Assembly (NCBI RefSeq): GCF_000243095.1
Contig: NZ_AHJE01000034.1
Span: forward strand, 1-61,306
Direction of reading: 5' to 3'
DNA length: 61,306 nt
Origin: Cupriavidus basilensis OR16
Lineage (GTDB): Bacteria; Pseudomonadota; Gammaproteobacteria; Burkholderiales; Burkholderiaceae
A program made the translations under genes and the position numbers. The stretch's first letter is position 1. Each line of letters begins with the position of its first letter. Below are positions 21,145 to 29,286 of this stretch, piece by piece. The notes under the pieces were generated by a model. The model had not been told where the DNA came from, searched no databases, and saw only the letters and a program-made list of their open reading frames with translations.

Positions 21145-21357
21145 GGTGGCGCCCGGGCGCAGCCCATCGGATCCCGATCCTGAGATTTTCTGCTGCCCGC
21201 CCTGTTTGAAGGGCTTCTTCGCTATCCTGACCTGTTCAAGGCATGGCAATGCCCTTCACCTTGCAGCAGCGACCTGGTGAGGCTTTGCGCTCACGCGGGA
21301 AGCCATCGCCGGGTACTGCGCAAACCCGGCGCGGTAGGCCCGGATCACGGAAGCGTT

Positions 21358-22287
21358 TTAGCGCGGTGGCGGCGGCCCCGGCTTGCCCAATGCCTCTTCG
21401 AAGAACTGCATCAACGCCTGTACCCGCGCCGTGCGGCCCCGCCGCGTGGGCACCAGCAGCGTCACCGGCGCGCTGTCGAACTCACAGCCAGCCAGCACCC
21501 GGACCAGCGTGCCGCGCTCCACCGCATCCGCCGTATCCCACTCGGAGCGCAGCACCAGGCCAAGCCCCTGCTCCGCCCACTGGCGCGCCACGCTGCCATC
21601 GTTGGTCGTAAAGGCCGGGACAACACGCAGCGTCTCGCGGGCCGATGGCCGCCGTGCGGCGCCCGCACCGGGCCGCCGGAAACGCCACAGCGTCACGTCC
21701 TCGTCGTTCTCGCGAATGCAGATGCAAGCGTGTTCAAGCAAATCGCGCGGGTCATCCGGCGTGCCGTGGGTGCGCAGGTAGGCCGGGCTTGCGCACAGCC
21801 ACCGTTCATTGGGCGCGAGCACGCGGGCGATCCAGGATGAGTCCCGCACGGCGCCGATGTGCACCACCGCGTCCGAGTCATGCTTGTCGGGCCAGGGCGC
21901 CTCCCGCAGATCGAGTTGCAGGCGCAGGCCGGGATGGCGCTGTGCAAAGCGCGCGAGCACCGGCGCCACGTGGTGCCGGCCATAGCCGAAGGGGGCGGCG
22001 ACGCGCAGCGTGCCCGTCAGGCGGCGGTCTTCCCGCCGGAATGACTCGGGCAGGGCCTCCAGTTGCGCCAGCAGCGCCGCGCCCTCCTGCGCAAAACGCT
22101 CGCCTTCCGGCGTAAGGCTCAGGCGCCGCGCGGTGCGGGTTGCCAGCGCCAGGCCCAGCGTGGCCTCCAGCTTGCGCAGGCGCATGGACAGCGCTGGCGG
22201 CGTCACATTGAGCGCGCGGGCGGCCGCGCTCAGGGACGGGGCCTGCGCCAGCGCCTCGACCAGCCTCAGGTCTTCGATCTGGATCAT
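21358..22287 (-). CDS. LysR-family transcriptional regulator
   Basis: A 309-residue protein with the LysR helix-turn-helix at the N-terminus (LVEALAQAPSLSAAARALNVTPPALSMRLRKLE) and a substrate-binding-like C-terminal domain (GYGRHHVAPVLARFAQRHPGLRLQLDL). It is divergent from the HAD / D-serine-dehydratase-like / RidA operon with a 115-base gap, making that operon its probable target. An amino acid or hydroxy-amino acid effector would fit but is speculation. The C-terminus ends in a run of prolines. The 213 bases separating it from the convergent sulfatase gene contain only short hairpins without U-tracts. Confidence 0.87.
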   Translation of the reverse strand: MIQIEDLRLVEALAQAPSLSAAARALNVTPPALSMRLRKLEATLGLALATRTARRLSLTPEGERFAQEGAALLAQLEALPESFRREDRRLTGTLRVAAPFGYGRHHVAPVLARFAQRHPGLRLQLDLREAPWPDKHDSDAVVHIGAVRDSSWIARVLAPNERWLCASPAYLRTHGTPDDPRDLLEHACICIRENDEDVTLWRFRRPGAGAARRPSARETLRVVPAFTTNDGSVARQWAEQGLGLVLRSEWDTADAVERGTLVRVLAGCEFDSAPVTLLVPTRRGRTARVQALMQFFEEALGKPGPPPPR

Positions 22288-22335
22288 TAACTTCAGCTTA
22301 ACGATTGATGTTCCAGTATTTAACCACGGACCGTG
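22287..22335. promoter_or_regulatory. Divergent control region of LysR and HAD/DSD operon
   Basis: TTAAC occurs at 22287-22291 and 22298-22302 (11-base period), and the dyad CACGG-A-CCGTG occupies 22325-22335. Both lie in the AT-richer gap between the divergent genes and are plausible LysR or RNA-polymerase contacts. No certain -35/-10 pair could be set. Confidence 0.35.
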
Positions 22336-22402
22336 TACTCCTTCCTACACTGAGGGCCTGCTGTTCTGCTGTTCCGCTACTCCTCCCACATCAAAGGAAC
22401 GT

Positions 22403-23092
22403 ATGGAAACCCTCGACCAATCGCCCGCCCCTGCCTGGCCCCGTGCCGTCCTGTTCGACCTGCTCACCGCGCTGCTGGATTCCTGGACGGTATGGAACGC
22501 TGCCGCCGGCTCGGAGGCGCAAGGCCGGGCCTGGCGCGCCGAGTACCTGAAACGCACCTACGGTTGCGGCGCCTACGTCCCCTATGCGCAACTGGTGCGC
22601 GAGGCGGCCAGCCATGTGGGCCTGCCCGCCAGCGCGCCGCAGGCGCTCGACGCAGGCTGGGACAACCTCCCCGCGTGGGACGGTGCCCGAGAGCTGCTGC
22701 AAGCCCTGCGTCCGCATTGCCGCCTGGCGGTGGTCACGAACTGCTCCGAGCGGCTGGGGCGGCGCGCCGCGGACTTGCTCGAGATCGACTGGGATGTGGT
22801 GGTCACCTCCGAGGCAGCCGGCTTCTACAAGCCGGATCCGCGCCCCTACCAGCTCGCGCTGAAGCAACTCGGCGTGCAAGCGGCGGATGCCGCGTTTGTC
22901 GCCGGCTCGGGCTACGACATGTTCGGCACCTCGGCCGTCGGGCTGCGCACCTATTGGCATAACCGGGTCGGCCTGGCGCTGCCCGCCGGTGCACCGGCGC
23001 CCGCTGCGGAGTTCGCCACGCTGGAGCCGGCGCTGCCCTGGCTGCGCGACGACGTGCCCGCGCTGAAGGCCAAAGGCCTGCCCCTGGACTGA
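22403..23092 (+). CDS. HAD-superfamily hydrolase (haloacid-dehalogenase-like)
   Basis: This 229-residue protein has the HAD nucleophile in AVLFDLLTAL (Asp19), motif II in VVTNCSER, the lysine in SEAAGFYKPDPRPY, and a motif-IV region near VAGSGYDMFGTSAVGLRTYWHNR. The second Asp of DxD is replaced by Leu, as in L-2-haloacid dehalogenases rather than phosphatases. The WHNR ending of motif IV also resembles that group (FDxxGTL ... WxNR). The substrate is not known. ATG is preceded by AAAGGAAC, a good ribosome site. It is the first gene of a three-gene operon with a D-amino-acid-type lyase and a RidA remnant. Confidence 0.8.
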   Translation: METLDQSPAPAWPRAVLFDLLTALLDSWTVWNAAAGSEAQGRAWRAEYLKRTYGCGAYVPYAQLVREAASHVGLPASAPQALDAGWDNLPAWDGARELLQALRPHCRLAVVTNCSERLGRRAADLLEIDWDVVVTSEAAGFYKPDPRPYQLALKQLGVQAADAAFVAGSGYDMFGTSAVGLRTYWHNRVGLALPAGAPAPAAEFATLEPALPWLRDDVPALKAKGLPLD

Positions 23093-23113
23093 CTGATCAC
23101 TATCAAGGACGCT

Positions 23114-24259
23114 ATGCATACCGCCACCCACCCGCTCGCGCGCCTCGAAACACCGGCAGCGGTAATCGACCTCCCCCGCATGCAACACAACATCCAGCGC
23201 ATGCAGGCGCGCATGGCCGCACTCGGCGTGCAGTTCCGCCCGCATGCCAAGACCAGCAAATGCTCGCCGGTCGTGCAGGCGCAGATCGATGCCGGCGCGC
23301 GCGGCATCACCGTTTCCACCCTGAAGGAAGCTGCGCATTTCTTTGCCGATGGCATCACGGACATTCTCTACGGCGTGGGCATGGTCTCGACCAAGCTGCC
23401 CCAGGCCCTGGCGCTGCGCCGCCAGGGCTGCGACCTGAAGATCGTCACGGATAGCGTGGCAAGCGCCGAGGCCATCGTCGCGTATGGCGCCGCGCATGAC
23501 GAGGCCTTCGAGGTCTGGATCGAGATCGACACGGATGGCCACCGCTCCGGCATCCGCCCGGACGAGGCCGCGCTGATCGACGTGGCTCGCGTGCTGCACG
23601 CAGGCGGCGCGCGGCTGGGCGGCGTGATGACGCACGCCGGCTCCAGCTACGACCTCGATGCACCCGAAGCCCTGGCGGCGATGGCGGAGCAGGAGCGGGC
23701 CGGCTGTGTCCGGGCGGCCGAACGGCTGCGCGCGGCCGGGCTGCCATGCGCGGTGGTCAGCGTGGGATCGACCCCCACGGCGCTATCCGCAACGAGCCTG
23801 GAAGGCGTGACCGAGGTGCGCGCGGGCGTCTATGTGTTCTTCGACCTGGTGATGCGCAACGTGGGCGTGTGCGCGACGCAGGACGTGGCGCTGAGCGTGC
23901 TGACCACCGTGATCGGGCACCAGGCGGACAAGGGCTGGGCCATCGTCGATGCGGGCTGGATGGCCATGAGCCGGGACCGCGGCACGCAAAAGCAGAAGCG
24001 CGATTTTGGCTATGGACAGGTCTGCGCCATCGACGGCACCGTGCTTGCGGGCTACGTGCTCAGCGGCGCCAACCAGGAACATGGCATCCTGTCGCGGGAA
24101 GGCACGCCTGAGCCAGACATCGCGGCGCGCTTTCCCATCGGCACCGTGCTGCGCATCCTGCCCAATCATGCGTGCGCGACTGGCGCGCAGTTCCCCGAAT
24201 ATCAAGCGCTCGCGCAAGACGGCGAGCTCGCTACCTGGAGCCGGTTCCATGGATGGTAA
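23114..24259 (+). CDS. DSD1-family PLP enzyme (D-serine dehydratase / D-threonine aldolase-like)
   Basis: This 381-residue fold-type III PLP enzyme begins with an alanine-racemase-like barrel. PLP binds Lys46 in RPHAKTSK, and the C-terminal beta domain ends with the metal-ligand segment PNHACAT. Members dehydrate D-serine or D-threo-3-hydroxyaspartate, or cleave D-threonine; I cannot decide between these from motifs. Dehydratases release an enamine/imine, which explains a RidA-family gene directly downstream. The last codons overlap the RidA gene start by 11 bases, so the two are coupled. The start ATG follows CAAGGAC 21 bases after the HAD gene. Confidence 0.85.
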   Translation: MHTATHPLARLETPAAVIDLPRMQHNIQRMQARMAALGVQFRPHAKTSKCSPVVQAQIDAGARGITVSTLKEAAHFFADGITDILYGVGMVSTKLPQALALRRQGCDLKIVTDSVASAEAIVAYGAAHDEAFEVWIEIDTDGHRSGIRPDEAALIDVARVLHAGGARLGGVMTHAGSSYDLDAPEALAAMAEQERAGCVRAAERLRAAGLPCAVVSVGSTPTALSATSLEGVTEVRAGVYVFFDLVMRNVGVCATQDVALSVLTTVIGHQADKGWAIVDAGWMAMSRDRGTQKQKRDFGYGQVCAIDGTVLAGYVLSGANQEHGILSREGTPEPDIAARFPIGTVLRILPNHACATGAQFPEYQALAQDGELATWSRFHGW

Positions 24260-24503
24260 CCAACCAAGCCCCGTGGTAAAGGCGGTCAGCCCCGCCGGGC
24301 TATCCGTGCCGGGCGGGCATTACAGCCATGCGACTGTGGCCAATGGTCTACACGGCATTGAACACTGGCCGGCATTCAATGCCATCTACGCGGCGTGGGC
24401 AGGCAGTGCGCGCCCGGCAAGGGCCGTGGTGCCGACCGGCGCGCTGCACTTTGGCCTGAAGGTGGAGGTGGAAGCGGTGGCGGTGCTCCTGCCCGCTGCG
24501 TAG
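24249..24503 (+). pseudogene. RidA/YjgF-family protein with a large in-frame internal deletion
   Basis: RidA proteins hydrolyse reactive enamine/imine intermediates released by PLP enzymes. This gene would serve the dehydratase-like enzyme it overlaps. It starts MDGNQPSPVVKAVSP, and PGGHYSHATVANGL matches the RidA N-terminus. The next residues, HGIEHWPAFNAIYAAW, belong to the C-terminal third. The middle (about 45-55 residues, including the VxxSGQ strand and the central helix) is absent, near 24345-24350. The frame is kept and the C-terminal AVVPTGALHFGLKVEVEAVA is normal. Only 84 residues remain against about 125-130. The trimeric fold cannot form, so it is presumably inactive, although the conserved arginine in ARAVV is retained. 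Confidence 0.75.
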
Positions 24504-24519
24504 CGGCTATGCGGTGGCG

Positions 24520-25605
24520 TCAGCCCATCTGCGGCTGCGTTGCGGCAAAGCTTGGCCGCTCGCGCATCACCGCCTGCGCGCGCCGCACGTTGGGGTACTT
24601 CTCCAGCAAGGCGGCGCCTTCGGGAAACATGCCGACGTAGGTCAGGATTGGCGCGAGGAACAGGTCCGCCATCGACATCGCCGTACCGACCAGGTAATCG
24701 CGATTGCCGTAGGCTTCGTCGAACGCGCCTAGCTGCGTGGCTATCTCCGGCAGCGCGGCATCGATCACGGCGCGCTCGGGCTGGCCGTTTTCGCCCTTGG
24801 GGAAGATGTACTGCAGTACGTAGCGACGCACCATGGCATCGTAGGCATGGCAGCTGATCAGGCTGATCCACTGCTCGCAGCGCGCATGGCCACTGGGGCC
24901 GGGTTGTCGCGGGAGCAGGCTCGGCCCCTCGAAGGCTTCCTCGATATAGGCCAGGATCGCGCGGGTCTCATAGAAGGAAATCGGGCCATCGGTGAGCACC
25001 GGAATGCGGCCGAACGGGCTATGCGCAAGCACCTCCGGCGAATGCGGCGGCACGGGCTGCAGCTTGTAGGCCACGCCCTTCTCCTCCAGCGCCATGCGCA
25101 CCGTGCGGCAGTAGCTGCTGCGCGGGTCACCGATCACGGTGACGGAGCCGGCGCTGCCCTCGGGGTCCAGGAAATCGCTGAGGCGATTGAACACCGATTG
25201 CCAGCCACCCATGTGCGAATCGCGCAGGCCGGCCTCGGGAAAGCCGCTGTGGCGCATGTGCAGGTGGGTGCCGCCATCCTTGGCCGTCAGCGTGACCTCG
25301 ATCAGCGTCTTGATCTCCTGCGGCATCGAGCCGGCTTCCCAGGCCCAGGTATAAGCGAGGAAATCCGCCCGGTCGATCGCCTGATACTCGCCGCCCACGA
25401 TGTGCCTGGCACCATCGCGCCCGCCCATCACGATGCGGTACTTGCCGCCGACCCGCGCATCCGCGCTGGCCTCCAGCACCTGCATGCCACGCGGGCAATG
25501 CCACTCGGACAGCGCCGCCTGGCTGGTGAATGCGTCGAACACTTTCTCGCGCGGAGCGCGGATAAAGCGGTCCATTTCCAGATGGAAGGTAGCAGCTTGG
25601 GTCAT
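24520..25605 (-). CDS. AHSA1/SRPBCC domain fused to a glutathione S-transferase
   Basis: Residues 1-150 form an AHSA1-type START-like domain (RFIRAPREKVFDAFTS, AYTWAWEAG, MRHSGFPEAGLRDSHMGGW). From residue 157 on, an N-terminal thioredoxin-like GST domain starts (GDPRSSYCRTVRMALEEKGV) with the glutathione-binding ISFYETRAILAYIEE, followed by the helical GST C-domain (MSMADLFLAPILTYV). Such domains normally occur in separate genes; ArsR-AHSA1 gene pairs are common, and here the AHSA1 partner has acquired a GST. The reading frame through the linker (LDPEGSAGSVTVIGD) is continuous. It is coupled to the ArsR gene by TAATG. A role in sensing or detoxifying hydrophobic electrophiles is a guess. Confidence 0.82.
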   Translation of the reverse strand: MTQAATFHLEMDRFIRAPREKVFDAFTSQAALSEWHCPRGMQVLEASADARVGGKYRIVMGGRDGARHIVGGEYQAIDRADFLAYTWAWEAGSMPQEIKTLIEVTLTAKDGGTHLHMRHSGFPEAGLRDSHMGGWQSVFNRLSDFLDPEGSAGSVTVIGDPRSSYCRTVRMALEEKGVAYKLQPVPPHSPEVLAHSPFGRIPVLTDGPISFYETRAILAYIEEAFEGPSLLPRQPGPSGHARCEQWISLISCHAYDAMVRRYVLQYIFPKGENGQPERAVIDAALPEIATQLGAFDEAYGNRDYLVGTAMSMADLFLAPILTYVGMFPEGAALLEKYPNVRRAQAVMRERPSFAATQPQMG

Positions 25606-25871
25606 TAGGTGCCCAGCCAGTCATGCGCGTCACGCAGCGCGTGCGCGCGCAGATGGCAGATGCGCCAGCGGGCGCTGACCTCCCGCTCGATCAGCCCGGC
25701 ATCCGCCAGCACACGCAGGTGCTTGGAGATTGCCGGAGCCGACATGTCGAACGGCCGCGCCAGCTCGCTCACCGGCGCCTCCCCTTCGGCCAGGCGCGCA
25801 AGGATGGCGCGGCGAGTGGGATCGGCCAGTGCGGCAAAGATGGCGGTCAGCGGGTCGGTAGAGGATGGCAT
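25605..25871 (-). CDS. ArsR-family repressor
   Basis: An 88-residue winged-helix regulator: LADPTRRAILARLAEGEAPVSELARPFDMSAPAISKHLRVL, then LIEREVSARWRICHL. The typical metal-binding cysteines (ELCVCDL) are absent, which fits the ArsR group that pairs with SRPBCC proteins. The start chosen, MPSSTDPL, is nine bases from a palindrome that should be its operator. An upstream ATG in the same frame would cover that operator and the promoter, and was rejected. Its TAA overlaps the ATG of the fusion gene, so both are expressed together and probably autorepressed. Confidence 0.87.
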   Translation of the reverse strand: MPSSTDPLTAIFAALADPTRRAILARLAEGEAPVSELARPFDMSAPAISKHLRVLADAGLIEREVSARWRICHLRAHALRDAHDWLGT

Positions 25872-25877
25872 GGGTTC

Positions 25878-25906
25878 ATTTAACCAATAGGTTAAGTGAA
25901 AGTCAA
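25878..25906 (-). promoter_or_regulatory. Promoter with embedded palindromic operator of the ArsR gene
   Basis: On the minus strand TTGACT (25906-25901) and TTAAAT (25883-25878) are 17 bases apart, a standard sigma-70 arrangement. The perfect dyad TTAACC-TATT-GGTTAA covers 25895-25880, occupying the spacer and part of the -10. The arrangement is classic for repression by steric hindrance. The start codon lies only six bases past the -10, so the transcript may be leaderless. Confidence 0.7.
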
Positions 25907-26033
25907 GCAAGAAGATCAAGGCATGCTGGGGGGGTGTACTCCAGGCACGCATGGCAGGCAATGCTGCCAACGTTGCTCCCGCGAGAGGCTAAACTCTTGC
26001 CGATGCGCTACGGGATCGATTAAGGGGGCCCAG

Positions 26034-26381
26034 ATGATCAGTCAACAAATCAGGTTCTTTCGGCAACGGATACCCGCGTTCGAATGCACCCCGGGCTGCC
26101 ATGACTGCTGCGGGCCGGTGATGACCTCGACGCACGAGATGTCGAGGCTTCCGGTCAAAACCGATGCGGAGCACGAAGCCGCGCTGACAAGCCTCAGTTG
26201 CCCGCATCTTGGCAGCCAGGGTTGCCAGGTCTATGCCGAGCGCCCGTTGATCTGCCGCTTGTTCGGCACCACGCCCCGGCTGGCCTGCCCGAACGGAAAC
26301 CGGCCCGAGGAGATGGTCGACCCGGACATCGATCGCCAGATTCAACGATTCTTCGTTGAGACACGTCACGTACTGGTTTGA
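26034..26381 (+). CDS. YkgJ-family cysteine-cluster protein
   Basis: A 115-residue protein with the CxxxCxxCC cluster of the YkgJ/zinc-or-iron-chelating family (FECTPGCHDCCGPV, residues 16-30). Further cysteines are in SCPHLGSQGCQVY and PLICRLFGTTPRLACP. Members are thought to bind iron-sulfur or zinc; no specific role can be given. The start MISQQIRFF has AAGGGGG at the right distance; an earlier in-frame ATG lacks one. It is convergent with the aminotransferase gene; short inverted repeats between them (26375-26389 and 26399-26415) lack a U-tract. Confidence 0.8.
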   Translation: MISQQIRFFRQRIPAFECTPGCHDCCGPVMTSTHEMSRLPVKTDAEHEAALTSLSCPHLGSQGCQVYAERPLICRLFGTTPRLACPNGNRPEEMVDPDIDRQIQRFFVETRHVLV

Positions 26382-26455
26382 AGCAAACCGAGAGTTCACC
26401 GCCCCGCGCGGGCGGCAAGACCTGCCGCTCGCGCGGGACGTACTGCCGCCGTCCG

Positions 26456-27658
26456 TCAGGCTGGGCGTGCCAGCACGCTGGCAATGGCTTGCGCCACCTG
26501 GGTCACGTTGCGCTCGTTCAGCCCGGCCACGCACATGCGCCCCGAGCGCAGCAGGTACACGCCGTGTTCCGCGCGCAGGCGGTCCACCTGGTCAGCCGTC
26601 AGGCCGGTGTAGGTGAACATGCCGCGCTGCGTGAGGTAGCGCGACAGCGCCTCGCCGCTCACGTGCGCGGCCAGGCCGTTGTGGATGGCCACGCGCATCT
26701 TGGCGATGCGCTCGCACTTGCCCGTCAGCTCGCGTTCCCAGGTCGCGCGCAGCGCCGGCGTGGTCAGCACCTTGGCCACCACGCGGGCGCCGTGCGTGGG
26801 CGGGTTGCTGTAGTTGGCGCGCACCGCGCCGGTCAGTTGGCCGAGCACCCGGCCGGCTTCTTCGGCGCTGTCGCAGACCACGCTCAGCCCGCCGCAACGC
26901 TCGCCGTACAGCGAGAAGTTCTTCGAGAACGAATTCGCCACCAGGCACGGCACGCCCTGCGCAACCAGCTCGCGTACCGCGAAGGCATCGTCGTCCAGGC
27001 CGGCGCCAAAGCCCTGGTAGGCCATGTCGACGAACGGCAGCAGCTCATGCTGCTTGAGCAACGTGATGAGCTGGCGCCATTGATCGTGGTTGAGGTCCAC
27101 GCCGGTGGGGTTGTGGCAGCAGGCGTGCAGCAGCACGATGCTGCGCTTCGGGATCAGGCGCAGCGCGTCCAGCATGGCGTCGAACTTCAGGCCACCGGTG
27201 GCGTCGTCATAGTACGGATACGTGTTGACGGTAAAGCCCGTGCGCTCGAAGATCACGCGATGGTTTTCCCAGCTCGGATCGCTGATCCAGACCTGGGCTT
27301 CGGGGAAATAACGCTTGAGGAAATCCGCGCCCACGCGCAGCGCGCCGGAGCCGCCCAGCGTCTGCACGGTGGCAACGCGGGACTCGGCGCGGGCCTGGCA
27401 CTGCACGCCGAAGACCAGCGCCTGCACCGCGTCGCGGTACGCCGCAAACCCGGCCATCGGCAGGTAGGGGCGCGGGCCCATGTCGGCCATCAGCTCGGCT
27501 TCGGCCTGGCGCACGGCCTGCATCACCGGCAGCCGGCCTTCGTCATCGAAGTAGATGCCGATGCTCAGGTTGACCTTATCGGTCCTGGGATCGAGTTGAA
27601 AGCTCTCGTTGAGGGAGAGGATCGGGTCGCCCGGATAGGCATCGATGTGTTCGAACAT
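26456..27658 (-). CDS. tyrB: Aromatic amino acid aminotransferase (TyrB-like)
   Basis: A 400-residue fold-type I aminotransferase of the aspartate/aromatic subfamily. It starts MFEHIDAYPGDPILSL; the PLP lysine lies in NSFSKNFSLYGER (near residue 255), the pyridoxal-ring contact in CCHNPTGVDL, and the substrate-carboxylate arginine in LLRSGRMCVAG. It converts tyrosine or phenylalanine and 2-oxoglutarate to the arylpyruvate and glutamate. Aspartate activity is possible, since the two enzymes are hard to tell apart by motif. The neighbouring aroP-like and hppD genes favour the aromatic role: together they import tyrosine, transaminate it and oxidise 4-hydroxyphenylpyruvate to homogentisate. Confidence 0.87.
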   Translation of the reverse strand: MFEHIDAYPGDPILSLNESFQLDPRTDKVNLSIGIYFDDEGRLPVMQAVRQAEAELMADMGPRPYLPMAGFAAYRDAVQALVFGVQCQARAESRVATVQTLGGSGALRVGADFLKRYFPEAQVWISDPSWENHRVIFERTGFTVNTYPYYDDATGGLKFDAMLDALRLIPKRSIVLLHACCHNPTGVDLNHDQWRQLITLLKQHELLPFVDMAYQGFGAGLDDDAFAVRELVAQGVPCLVANSFSKNFSLYGERCGGLSVVCDSAEEAGRVLGQLTGAVRANYSNPPTHGARVVAKVLTTPALRATWERELTGKCERIAKMRVAIHNGLAAHVSGEALSRYLTQRGMFTYTGLTADQVDRLRAEHGVYLLRSGRMCVAGLNERNVTQVAQAIASVLARPA

Positions 27659-27723
27659 TGGATACTCTGGCTGGTGTGCTGGGATGGATTGGAGCTGGCG
27701 GCCAGTGGCCGCCAGGGTCATCA

Positions 27724-29118
27724 TTATGCCGATACGCGTTCGGGCAGGGCCGGTTCGGCACGCGCGCGCTTTTGCCTGAAGTAGTAGCTCAGGCCCAGTA
27801 CGGCCAGCCATGCCGGAATCAGGTACACGGAGATGCGCAGGCCGGGTGTGAGGTACATCACGTAGAGGATACCCGCCAGGAAGGCCAGGCACACATAGTT
27901 TGTCAGCGGATAGCCCAGGCTCTTGAAACGCGTTTCCTGGCCGGCTGCGCGCTTGTCGCGGCGGAACTTGAGGTGAATGATGCTGATCATCGCCCAGTTG
28001 ATGATCAGTGCCGAGACCACCAGCCCCATCAGCAGCTCGAAGGCCTCGCCGGGCATGAAGTAGTTGATCGCCACGCAAGCCGCGGTGGCCAGCGCGGACA
28101 CGCCAAGCGCAGCCAGCGGGATGCCGCGCTTGTTGACCTTCAGCAGGCCCTTGGGCGCGTTGCCCTGCTTGGCCAGGCCGTACAGCATCCGGCTGTTGCA
28201 ATACACGCCGCTGTTGTAGACGGACAGCGCGGCGGTCAGCACCACGGCATTCAATACGGTGGCGACGATGTCGCTGTTCATGGCGTGGAAGATCAGCACG
28301 AACGGGCTGCCGCCGGTAACGACCTTCTCCCACGGATACAGCGAAAGCAACACGCCCAGCGCGCCAACGTAGAAGATCAGGATGCGATAGATCACCTGGT
28401 TGGTGGCCTTGGGAATGGTCTTTTCGGGCTCATCCGCTTCCGCCGCGGTAATGCCCACCAGTTCCAGCCCGCCGAACGAGAACATGATCACCGCCATGGC
28501 CATGACCAGGCCGGAGATCCCGTTCGGGAAAAAGCCCCCGTGCTGCCACAGGTTGGACACGCTGGCCTGCGGGCCGGCCGTGCCGGACGCCAGCAGGTAG
28601 CCGCCGAACAGGATCATGCCGACGATGGCCAGCACCTTGACGATGGAGAACCAGAACTCCATTTCGCCAAACGACTTGACGCTGGTCAGGTTGATGGCGT
28701 TGATCAGGAGGAAGAACGCCAGCGCGGAAGTCCAGGTGGGGATATGCGGCCACCAGTACTGCACATAGATGCCCACCGCCGAGAGCTCCGCCATGCTGAC
28801 CAGGATATAGAGCACCCAGTAGTTCCAGCCCGACATGAAGCCCGCGAAGCTGCCGCAGTATTTGTTGGCGAAGTGGCTGAAGGAGCCAGCCACGGATTCG
28901 TCGACCACCATCTCGCCAAGCTGGCGCATGATGAAGAACGCGATGATGCCGGCTACCGCGTAGCCGAGCAGGACCGAAGGCCCCGCCATCTTGATGGTCT
29001 GGGCGATGCCCAGGAACAGGCCCGTGCCGATCGCGCCGCCGAGCGCAATCAGCTGGATATGCCGGTTTTTCAAGCCACGCTTGAGTGTCTCTTCCGAGTT
29101 GCTGGAATTGGGAACCAT
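27724..29118 (-). CDS. aroP: Aromatic amino acid permease (APC superfamily, AroP/PheP-like)
   Basis: A 464-residue inner-membrane transporter with about 12 helices. The N-terminal signature LKRGLKNRHIQLIALGGAIGTGLFLG is that of the amino acid transporter (AAT) family with the helix-1 GxG(T) substrate loop; FSFGGLELVGITAAE and MLYGLAKQGNAP are further family blocks. AAT proteins import amino acids with protons. AroP/PheP-type specificity for phenylalanine, tyrosine and tryptophan is inferred from neighbours tyrB and hppD; a GABA- or proline-type permease cannot be excluded from sequence alone. It lies 65 bases upstream of the aminotransferase gene on the same strand. Confidence 0.83.
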   Translation of the reverse strand: MVPNSSNSEETLKRGLKNRHIQLIALGGAIGTGLFLGIAQTIKMAGPSVLLGYAVAGIIAFFIMRQLGEMVVDESVAGSFSHFANKYCGSFAGFMSGWNYWVLYILVSMAELSAVGIYVQYWWPHIPTWTSALAFFLLINAINLTSVKSFGEMEFWFSIVKVLAIVGMILFGGYLLASGTAGPQASVSNLWQHGGFFPNGISGLVMAMAVIMFSFGGLELVGITAAEADEPEKTIPKATNQVIYRILIFYVGALGVLLSLYPWEKVVTGGSPFVLIFHAMNSDIVATVLNAVVLTAALSVYNSGVYCNSRMLYGLAKQGNAPKGLLKVNKRGIPLAALGVSALATAACVAINYFMPGEAFELLMGLVVSALIINWAMISIIHLKFRRDKRAAGQETRFKSLGYPLTNYVCLAFLAGILYVMYLTPGLRISVYLIPAWLAVLGLSYYFRQKRARAEPALPERVSA

Positions 29119-29237
29119 GCTTTGTCTCTACCCACTCTTTTGGAATGTAGGCTGCGCTTCTCGCTTGTCGCGGGCGCTTTTAGCCAGGCACCGGCGCGCG
29201 CAGCCATGCTGCGGCGCGGCAGTGTTTTTTTGCGTTT

Positions 29238-29266
29238 GCAGTTCCCGCGGTATTCGCAGGAACTGC
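29238..29266 (-). other. Perfect 8-bp inverted repeat in the hppD-aroP gap
   Basis: GCAGTTCC (29238-29245) and GGAACTGC (29259-29266) can form a stem with a 13-base loop, about 20 bases after the hppD stop. On the minus strand an A-run, not a U-run, follows, so it is not a standard intrinsic terminator. It could act as an mRNA-stabilising stem between hppD and the permease gene. Confidence 0.45.
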
Positions 29267-29286
29267 GGGTCAATGCCTTGTGGGCG

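Noticed and set aside
21199..21214. Terminator hairpin GCCCT/AGGGC after the alkylsulfatase gene
   Set aside because: Five-base arms and only TTCTTC after it; not distinguishable from chance.
26399..26415. Bidirectional terminator between the YkgJ-type and tyrB-like genes
   Set aside because: Short CCGCC/GGCGG stem without U-tracts; too common at this GC content.
29238..29266. hppD intrinsic terminator
   Set aside because: The stem is good but is followed on the transcript by A residues, not U; listed only as an inverted repeat.
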